From the NCBI RefSeq assembly GCF_024346995.1, contig NZ_AP024887.1, positions 1,736,001 through 1,800,000 of the forward strand: a DNA stretch of 64,000 nucleotides, in the 5' to 3' direction. Positions 57,840-64,000 of the stretch are shown piece by piece. Source of the DNA: Vibrio palustris. Lineage in GTDB: Bacteria; Pseudomonadota; Gammaproteobacteria; Enterobacterales; Vibrionaceae. The position numbers and the translations under genes are program-made. Numbering within the stretch: position 1 is the stretch's first letter; every line of letters begins with the position of its first letter. The notes beneath the pieces were generated by a model. It was given only the letters and a program-made list of their open reading frames with translations, ran no database searches and was not told the DNA's origin.

Positions 57840-60416
57840 ATGCTAGATCAATATAACCCGCAAGATATTGAACAAAAAGTTCAGCAGCACTGGGAAAGCA
57901 ATGAAACCTTCATTGCTCATGAAGACCCTAACAAAGAAAAATTCTATTGTCTCTCTATGTTCCCATACCCAAGTGGCCGACTCCACATGGGTCACGTGCG
58001 TAACTACACCATCGGTGACGTAATCTCTCGCTTCCAACGCTTACAAGGCAAGAACGTGATGCAGCCTATCGGTTGGGATGCGTTCGGACTACCCGCCGAA
58101 AATGCCGCGGTTAAAAACAAGACCGCGCCCGCTCCTTGGACATACGAAAATATCGAATACATGAAGAACCAGCTTAAACTGCTGGGCTTTGGTTACGATT
58201 GGAACCGCGAATTTGCAACCTGTACACCAGAATACTATCGCTGGGAGCAAGATTTCTTTACTAAGTTGTACGAAAAAGGCTTAGTTTACAAAAAGACGTC
58301 ATCGGTAAACTGGTGTCCACATGACCAAACGGTACTGGCAAATGAACAGGTTGAAGATGGCTGTTGCTGGCGTTGTGATACGCCTGTGGAACAAAAAGAA
58401 ATTCCACAGTGGTTCATTAAAATCACTGCTTACGCGCAAGAGTTGATTGATGATCTGGACAACCTTGATGGTTGGCCTGAAATGGTGAAAACCATGCAGC
58501 GTAACTGGATTGGTCGCTCTGAAGGTGTAGAGCTGTCTTTTGCTGTCAAAGATCACGCGCACAATCTAGACGTGTACACGACTCGCCCAGATACTCTAAT
58601 GGGTGTAACGTACGTGGGAATCGCAGCAGGTCACCCTATGGCAGCGAAAGCGGCCGAGAATAATCCACAACTTGCCGCATTCATCGATGAATGTCGTAAT
58701 ACCAAAGTTGCTGAAGCAGAATTAGCAACGATGGAGAAAAAAGGCATGGCAACAGGCCTAACGGCTATTCATCCATTGAATGGTCGTGAAGTACCTGTCT
58801 ACGTCGCTAACTTCGTCTTGATGGATTACGGTACTGGCGCGGTAATGGCCGTTCCGGCACACGACCAACGTGACTTTGAGTTTGCGACAAAATACGGCCT
58901 TGATATCCAACCTGTGATTCTGAACGAAGAAGGTCAAGCACCGGATATTTCTGAGGCGGCTTATACAGAAAAAGGGCCACTGTTTAACTCAGGTGAATTT
59001 GATGGTTTGGATTTTTCTGACGCATTTGATGCTATCGCGCAAAAACTAGAAAGTAACGGCCAAGGTAAGAAAACCGTTAATTTCCGTCTGCGTGATTGGG
59101 GAGTATCTCGCCAACGTTACTGGGGCGCACCAATCCCAATGGTGACGACCGAAGATGGTGAAGTTCACCCTGTTCCAGCAGAGCAGCTCCCGGTGGTATT
59201 GCCAGAAGACGTCGTGATGGATGGGGTTACCAGCCCAATCAAAGCAGATAAGAGCTGGTACGAAACCACATTCGAAGGTCAACCTGCGATTCGTGAAACG
59301 GATACCTTCGACACCTTTATGGAATCGTCTTGGTATTACGCGCGTTACTGTTCACCGCATGCCGATGATATTCTTGATCCAGAAAAAGCCAACTACTGGT
59401 TACCTGCCGATCAATATATCGGTGGTATCGAACACGCGTGTATGCACCTACTTTATTCACGTTTCTTCCATAAACTGCTGCGTGATGCAGGTTATGTGAC
59501 AAGTGATGAACCGTTTAAAAAACTACTATGCCAAGGCATGGTGCTAGCTGATGCCTTCTACTTTGTGAACGAGAAAGGCACCAAAGAATGGGTCTCACCA
59601 ACAGACGTTCAAGTAGAGCGTGATGGTAAAGGACACATTACTAAAGCTGTCGATAGTCAAGGTCGTCCTGTTGAACACTCAGGCATGATCAAGATGTCTA
59701 AGTCGAAGAACAACGGCATCGACCCACAAGAAATGGTTAACAAATACGGTGCGGATACCGTACGCTTGTTCATGATGTTCGCATCTCCTGCAGATATGAC
59801 GTTAGAATGGCAAGAATCTGGTGTAGAAGGTGCCAACCGTTTCTTACGTCGTGTATGGAAGCTGGTGCACGAGCATACTCAGCAAGGTGAAGCTAGCAGC
59901 GTCGATACTGCAGCCCTTAGCAATGATCAAAAAGCACTACGTCGCGATGTACATAAAACCATTGCGAAAGTGAGTGATGATATTGAGCGTCGTCAGACAT
60001 TCAATACCGCCATTGCCGCGATCATGGAACTGATGAATAAGCTGACGAAAGCACCACAAGCTGATATCCAAGATCGTGCGATCATGGACGAAGCCCTGAA
60101 AGCGATTGTCCGTATGCTAGCGCCAATTACCCCACATATCTGTTTCGAAATGTGGGAAGCTCTCGGCGAATCTGATGTTGATCACGCAAATTGGCCAACA
60201 TTCGACCCAGAAGCGTTAGTCGAAGATGAAAAACTGATCATCTTGCAAGTAAATGGTAAGCTACGCAGCAAAATGACAATTGCCGCTGATGCCACGAAAG
60301 AACAAGTTGAAGAACTTGGTATGAATGACGAAAATGTGATGAAATTTATCGAAGGTAAAACCATCCGTAAAGTGATTTATGTACCGGGTAAACTACTGAA
60401 TATTGTGGCAAACTAA
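57840..60416 (+). CDS. leuS: Leucyl-tRNA synthetase
   Basis: Class I synthetase, 858 aa. HIGH motif in [15 protein letters not shown] (near residue 45), KMSKS at residues 618-622, and an editing (CP1) domain between them with [13 protein letters not shown]. The length is normal for bacterial LeuRS. Two hairpins follow the stop. Confidence 0.98.
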   Translation: MLDQYNPQDIEQKVQQHWESNETFIAHEDPNKEKFYCLSMFPYPSGRLHMGHVRNYTIGDVISRFQRLQGKNVMQPIGWDAFGLPAENAAVKNKTAPAPWTYENIEYMKNQLKLLGFGYDWNREFATCTPEYYRWEQDFFTKLYEKGLVYKKTSSVNWCPHDQTVLANEQVEDGCCWRCDTPVEQKEIPQWFIKITAYAQELIDDLDNLDGWPEMVKTMQRNWIGRSEGVELSFAVKDHAHNLDVYTTRPDTLMGVTYVGIAAGHPMAAKAAENNPQLAAFIDECRNTKVAEAELATMEKKGMATGLTAIHPLNGREVPVYVANFVLMDYGTGAVMAVPAHDQRDFEFATKYGLDIQPVILNEEGQAPDISEAAYTEKGPLFNSGEFDGLDFSDAFDAIAQKLESNGQGKKTVNFRLRDWGVSRQRYWGAPIPMVTTEDGEVHPVPAEQLPVVLPEDVVMDGVTSPIKADKSWYETTFEGQPAIRETDTFDTFMESSWYYARYCSPHADDILDPEKANYWLPADQYIGGIEHACMHLLYSRFFHKLLRDAGYVTSDEPFKKLLCQGMVLADAFYFVNEKGTKEWVSPTDVQVERDGKGHITKAVDSQGRPVEHSGMIKMSKSKNNGIDPQEMVNKYGADTVRLFMMFASPADMTLEWQESGVEGANRFLRRVWKLVHEHTQQGEASSVDTAALSNDQKALRRDVHKTIAKVSDDIERRQTFNTAIAAIMELMNKLTKAPQADIQDRAIMDEALKAIVRMLAPITPHICFEMWEALGESDVDHANWPTFDPEALVEDEKLIILQVNGKLRSKMTIAADATKEQVEELGMNDENVMKFIEGKTIRKVIYVPGKLLNIVAN

Positions 60417-60425
60417 GCCTTATTC

Positions 60426-60485
60426 CCGTCTTGCTATTTTGAGAGCAAGACGGCATATTAAAGTGGCCTTAGGCCACTTTATTTC
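60426..60485 (+). terminator. Tandem hairpins after leuS
   Basis: First stem CCGTCTTGCT / AGCAAGACGG (60426-60435 with 60444-60453). Second stem AAAGTGGCC / GGCCACTTT (60460-60468 with 60472-60480) followed by ATTTCTT. The second has the terminator form. lptE then begins 80 bases later, so it needs read-through or its own promoter. Confidence 0.75.
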
Positions 60486-60565
60486 TTCCTTATAAGGGAG
60501 CTTTATCTTAATTTATTGCTCAATGCATTAAGATAAGTCTTTCGATAATAGAGAACCGATAACCA

Positions 60566-61198
60566 ATGCGTTTAACACACTCTACCCCAATCAAACTTGC
60601 GATTGTTTTATTTCTCACCACTGTCATTAGTGCTTGTGGCTTTCACTTGCGTGGCGATTATGATGTGCCAGATGCATTAAGTACCATGTCTTTCACGAGC
60701 TATGATGAGTACAGTACACTGACTCGCATCGTGCACCGACAGTTACGTATGAACTCGATTAATATCGTGTCTCCCGACCCTGAAACACCTAACTTGCACC
60801 TTGATGGCGAAAATACCAGCGAGCGTACGCTTTCTCTTTACCAAAATACTCGTACGGCAGAAAAAGAGATCACTTATAGCGCTCAATATACCGTGACGAT
60901 TCCTAATATCGGCTCGCGTTCATTCTCAACCAGCGTGACCCGCAGCTATCTTGATAACCCGCTTAGTGCGCTGGCTAAATCGATGGAACAAGATAAACTT
61001 GAAGATGAAATGCGTCACACAGCAGCCAACCAAATTATTCGTCAAATGGCGCGTTTGAAAGCCAATATTCAAGCTGGCACGATGCAGTTGGATAAAAACG
61101 GCGATAAATTGACGAAAGATGAAATCAAACAACAACGCATTATAGAAAAACGTCAGGAAAAAGCCGCCTCTGACTTATCAAACTCTGATGATAATTAA
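60566..61198 (+). CDS. lptE: LptE, LPS-assembly lipoprotein
   Basis: Outer-membrane lipoprotein plugging LptD for LPS insertion. 210 aa. A signal peptide ends in the lipobox VISAC with lipidated Cys24, followed by GFHLRGDYDVPDALSTM, the family start. The C-terminal part is Lys/Gln-rich. holA follows 21 bases later, the classical order. Confidence 0.95.
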   Translation: MRLTHSTPIKLAIVLFLTTVISACGFHLRGDYDVPDALSTMSFTSYDEYSTLTRIVHRQLRMNSINIVSPDPETPNLHLDGENTSERTLSLYQNTRTAEKEITYSAQYTVTIPNIGSRSFSTSVTRSYLDNPLSALAKSMEQDKLEDEMRHTAANQIIRQMARLKANIQAGTMQLDKNGDKLTKDEIKQQRIIEKRQEKAASDLSNSDDN

Positions 61199-61219
61199 AC
61201 GACGTCACTAGTCCTATTT

Positions 61220-62239
61220 ATGAAGATTTACGCCGATAAATTGGCCGATTCGTTATCCAAACAGCTTTATGGATGTTATTTGCTGTTTGGTAACGAACCA
61301 CTCTTACTGCACGAGTCTAAAGCAGCTATCGAGCATTCAGCGAAACAACAAGGATATGACGAAACTCACCGTTTCAATGTGGATGCAAACCTAGACTGGA
61401 ACGATGTTCTCGACTGCTGTCATGCGATGAGTTTATTCTCTAGTCGACAAATTATTGAGCTCGACCTTCCCGAATCAGGGTTGAACGCGACCATAACCAA
61501 AGCGTTACAGTCAGTGGCTGATGCGCTCAACCCCGACATTATTTTAATTGTGACTGGGCAAAAAATTACGCGCGCTCAGGAAAATGCCGCATGGTGTAAA
61601 GCCCTGTTAGCGAATGGATGCTTAGTCAATTGTTTAACACCAGACATTCACCGCTTACCGCAGTTTATTGCTGCTCGCTGCCGCTCGCTAAACCTCACGC
61701 CTGATCGCGATGCGTTGCAAATGCTCGCGCAATGGCATGAAGGTAATTTATTAGCTCTGGCGCAAAGTTTAGAGAAACTCGCTCTCAATTATCCTGATGG
61801 CACGTTGAACCTTGCTCGATTGGAAGACTCACTCAGTCGCCATAATCACTATACGCCATTTCATTGGAGCGATGCTTTACTTGAAGGTAAAGCCCAACGT
61901 GCTCAGCGTATCTTGGCGCAATTACAATCAGAGGGCGCAGAACCCATCATCCTTTTGCGAACACTGCAAAAGGAACTACTGCAACTGATAAAAATGCAAC
62001 ACGCCACAACGCAGCAGCCTCTGAGTGCGGTCATGGAAAGCTTTCGTGTCTGGAATAATAAACGCCCCTTATACTCGGCTGCGTTACAGCGTCTCTCTAC
62101 GCAAAAATTACGCCATTTGGTAAAATTACTTGCTCAATGTGAAATCTTGACAAAAACTCAATATGAACAGCCTGTATGGCCACAATTGCAGCAAATCTCC
62201 TTAGAATGTTGTCTACCTCATGTGAACATACCGTCTTAA
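61220..62239 (+). CDS. holA: DNA polymerase III subunit delta
   Basis: Clamp-loader subunit that opens the beta sliding clamp. 339 aa. N-terminal beta-binding region with YLLFGNEPLLLHESKAAI, then the RFNVDANLDW and SLFSSRQIIELDLP blocks, and a helical C-terminal domain. It lies between lptE and rsfS, as in E. coli. Confidence 0.96.
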   Translation: MKIYADKLADSLSKQLYGCYLLFGNEPLLLHESKAAIEHSAKQQGYDETHRFNVDANLDWNDVLDCCHAMSLFSSRQIIELDLPESGLNATITKALQSVADALNPDIILIVTGQKITRAQENAAWCKALLANGCLVNCLTPDIHRLPQFIAARCRSLNLTPDRDALQMLAQWHEGNLLALAQSLEKLALNYPDGTLNLARLEDSLSRHNHYTPFHWSDALLEGKAQRAQRILAQLQSEGAEPIILLRTLQKELLQLIKMQHATTQQPLSAVMESFRVWNNKRPLYSAALQRLSTQKLRHLVKLLAQCEILTKTQYEQPVWPQLQQISLECCLPHVNIPS

Positions 62240-62303
62240 TTACTAGGCATGCTATACTGTTCGACCTTTTTTCGTTTCCTAATTGATGTTTGAGGATACT
62301 AAC

Positions 62304-62621
62304 TTGCAACGCGAAGAACTAACTGCATTTATTACTGACAAAGCCGATGATATGAAAGCTGAAAATATCATTACCCTCGATGTACAAGACAAATCAAGCA
62401 TTACCGATGTAATGATCATTTGTACTGGCTCATCAAAACGTCACGTTTCTTCCATTGCTGAGCATGTGGCTGAAAACGCAAGCCAAGCAGGCGTTCATTT
62501 ACTGGGCATCGATGGTGAAGTCGAAGGAGAATGGGTGGTCGTCGATCTTGGTGACACTATGCTGCATATCATGCAAGAAGAACAACGCGAAATGTATCAA
62601 TTAGAAAAGCTCTGGAGCTGA
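62304..62621 (+). CDS. rsfS: RsfS, ribosome silencing factor
   Basis: Binds uL14 and blocks subunit joining in stationary phase. 105 aa when started at the TTG at 62304, which has TGAGGA seven bases upstream and gives the family length ([16 protein letters not shown]). An ATG at 62286 in the same frame would add six residues but would place the strong ribosome binding site inside the gene. Conserved core: [20 protein letters not shown]. It is followed by rlmH after four bases. Confidence 0.94.
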   Translation: MQREELTAFITDKADDMKAENIITLDVQDKSSITDVMIICTGSSKRHVSSIAEHVAENASQAGVHLLGIDGEVEGEWVVVDLGDTMLHIMQEEQREMYQLEKLWS

Positions 62622-62625
62622 TCCT

Positions 62626-63096
62626 TTGAAAATACAACTGATCGCGGTAGGCAATAAGATGCCCAAGTGGATAACCGAAGGCTTTGAAGAGTATCGCCGC
62701 CGTTTCCCTCACGATATGCCTTTAGAGCTCATCGAAATCCCGGCAGGGAAACGAGGAAAAAATGCCGATATTGCACGTATTTTACAAAAGGAAGGCGAAG
62801 CAATGTTAGCCTCCGTGCCAAGAGGTAACCGTATCGTCACGCTTGATATTCCAGGAAAACGTTGGGATACAGAACAATTAGCGGGTCAATTAGAAAGCTG
62901 GAAGCTCGATGCGCGTGATGTTTCCATCTTGATTGGCGGGCCAGAAGGCCTTTCTCCTGCTTGTAAACAAGCTGCAGAACAGTCTTGGTCTTTATCTCCA
63001 TTGACACTCCCTCACCCACTGGTTCGTGTCGTGATGGCTGAAAGCCTCTATCGAGCTTGGAGTATCACAGCCAACCATCCTTATCACCGAGAATAG
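62626..63096 (+). CDS. rlmH: 23S rRNA (pseudouridine1915-N3)-methyltransferase RlmH
   Basis: SPOUT-class methyltransferase modifying pseudouridine 1915 in helix 69. 156 aa. The trefoil-knot SAM site is formed by [15 protein letters not shown] and [20 protein letters not shown]. It starts at TTG (62626) with GGAG eight bases before. It sits between rsfS and mrdA. Confidence 0.97.
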   Translation: MKIQLIAVGNKMPKWITEGFEEYRRRFPHDMPLELIEIPAGKRGKNADIARILQKEGEAMLASVPRGNRIVTLDIPGKRWDTEQLAGQLESWKLDARDVSILIGGPEGLSPACKQAAEQSWSLSPLTLPHPLVRVVMAESLYRAWSITANHPYHRE

Positions 63097-63102
63097 GCCT
63101 TC

Positions 63103-64000
63103 ATGTTACGTAAACGTAGCCAATTTCGAGATTATAAAGCTGAGGCACGGTTGTTTCGCAACCGTGCCTTGGTGTCATTTTTAGGTATTATCGTACTGAT
63201 TATCGTGTTGATTGGTAACCTCTATAACATTCAGGTTAATCAATTTCAGGATTACAAAACACGTTCTAACGACAACCGTATTAAAATTGTTCCGATCTCC
63301 CCCAATCGCGGGTTAATTTACGATCGAAATGGACATTTACTGGCAGAAAACCGTCCAGTTTATAGCCTGGAAGTCACCCCAGAAAAAATCAAAGATATGG
63401 ATAAGACCATTGCACGTCTCAAACGTATCTTACCCATCACTGATGACGATATAAAACGCTTCACAAAAGAGCGTCGTCATACACGCCGTTTTAACGCTGT
63501 CCCGTTACTGAACCAGCTCACCGAAAAGCAAGTCGCCGTGTTTTCGGTTCATCAATATGAGTTTCCTGGTGTTCAAGTCACCGCTGCATTAAAACGTTAT
63601 TATCCGTATGGTGCGGTGTTAACTCATGTGCTCGGTTATGTCTCACGCATTAACGATAGAGATATTGCTCGCCTTGCTCGTGAAGGCAAACGGGCCAACT
63701 ATAAAGCGACGCATGACATTGGTAAGCTTGGTGTAGAGCGTTATTACGAAGATATTCTGCACGGTACCGCCGGCTATCAAGAGGTCGAAGTCAATAGCCG
63801 TGGGCGTGTTATCCGCACACTAAAATATGTTCCACCTACGCCAGGTAAAGATATTGTTTTAAATATCGATATTAACTTGCAACTGTATGTATCTAAATTG
63901 CTCGATGGGCGACGCGGCTCTGCGATCGTTCTTGATGCCAAAGATAACGGTGTGCTCGCTATGGTTTCCAGTCCGAGTTACGATCCTAATAAGTTCGTAC
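63103..64000 (+). CDS. mrdA: Penicillin-binding protein 2 (3'-truncated)
   Basis: Elongation-specific peptidoglycan transpeptidase of the rod complex. The first 299 codons are visible before the window ends. There is a cytoplasmic tip (MLRKRSQFRDYKAEARLF), a membrane helix (about 25-45), then the N-terminal pedestal with the family motif PNRGLIYDRNGHLLAENRP. Later comes GKLGVERYYEDILHGTAG. The catalytic SxxK lies beyond the edge. The ATG is six bases after rlmH; rodA usually follows. Confidence 0.95.
   Translation, partial: MLRKRSQFRDYKAEARLFRNRALVSFLGIIVLIIVLIGNLYNIQVNQFQDYKTRSNDNRIKIVPISPNRGLIYDRNGHLLAENRPVYSLEVTPEKIKDMDKTIARLKRILPITDDDIKRFTKERRHTRRFNAVPLLNQLTEKQVAVFSVHQYEFPGVQVTAALKRYYPYGAVLTHVLGYVSRINDRDIARLAREGKRANYKATHDIGKLGVERYYEDILHGTAGYQEVEVNSRGRVIRTLKYVPPTPGKDIVLNIDINLQLYVSKLLDGRRGSAIVLDAKDNGVLAMVSSPSYDPNKFV

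Overview
The window reads as a stretch of the main chromosome of a Vibrio species (gammaproteobacterium). The diagnostic genes are toxR-toxS next to htpG, the sodium-motor protein MotY, a very long acidic HubP/FimV polar landmark protein, an Rnf electron-transport operon with covalent-flavin sites, and a GlcNAc PTS permease without its own IIA domain. From memory, the order of most blocks (rnf-nth-gloA-motY-rnt, accD-folC-dedD-cvpA-purF, hubP-glnS, nagE/nagAC, asnB, rfaH, hemH-adk-htpG-toxRS, ligA-zipA, cysZ-cysK-ptsHI-crr, miaB-ybeZYX-lnt, leuS-lptE-holA-rsfS-rlmH-mrdA) resembles that of Vibrio cholerae chromosome 1. I see no IS element, prophage, integron, tRNA, rRNA or CRISPR array, and no broken gene. 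Both ends are cut inside genes: rsxC on the left and mrdA on the right.

Layout. 1-5.3 kb: end of the rnf/rsx operon, nth and gloA. 5.3-8.6 kb: motY (-), rnt and a Na+/H+ antiporter-family gene. 8.7-14.6 kb: a minus-strand housekeeping run, truA, accD, folC, dedD, cvpA, purF, with a textbook PurR operator in front of cvpA-purF. 14.7-19.95 kb: hubP/fimV (1748 aa) with five 105-residue tandem repeats. 20.2-26.4 kb: glnS, then divergent nagE and nagA-nagC around a CRP site and a NagC-like operator. 26.5-32.5 kb: a Kef-type antiporter, asnB, rfaH and a peptide transporter. 32.6-38.2 kb: hemH, adk, htpG (with a sigma-32 promoter) and the divergent toxRS. 38.5-41.4 kb: two SDR-type genes and cnoX/ybbN (with a sigma-32 promoter). 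41.5-45 kb: cueR, ligA, zipA. 45.1-50 kb: cysZ, cysK, ptsH, ptsI, crr. 50.1-64 kb: ubiF (-), miaB, ybeZ, ybeY, corC, lnt, a zinc-ribbon gene (-), leuS, lptE, holA, rsfS, rlmH and the start of mrdA.

How the parts work together. The cell-envelope genes span sodium energetics (Rnf, antiporters, MotY), polar organisation (HubP), lipoprotein and LPS maturation (Lnt, LptE), elongation and division (PBP2, ZipA) and envelope sensing (ToxRS). PtsH, PtsI and Crr encoded here can supply phosphate to the IIA-less NagE encoded 25 kb away. Heat-shock control is visible on htpG and cnoX.

No clear new multi-gene system is present. The most interesting unexplained items are small or regulatory: a 21-codon hydrophobic ORF behind a PHO-box-like array at 40.3 kb, a 47-codon membrane-like ORF overlapping the end of toxS, a 19-bp perfect palindrome between rfaH and the peptide transporter, large inverted repeats in front of cysK and miaB, and the long near-identical repeats in HubP and RsxC.
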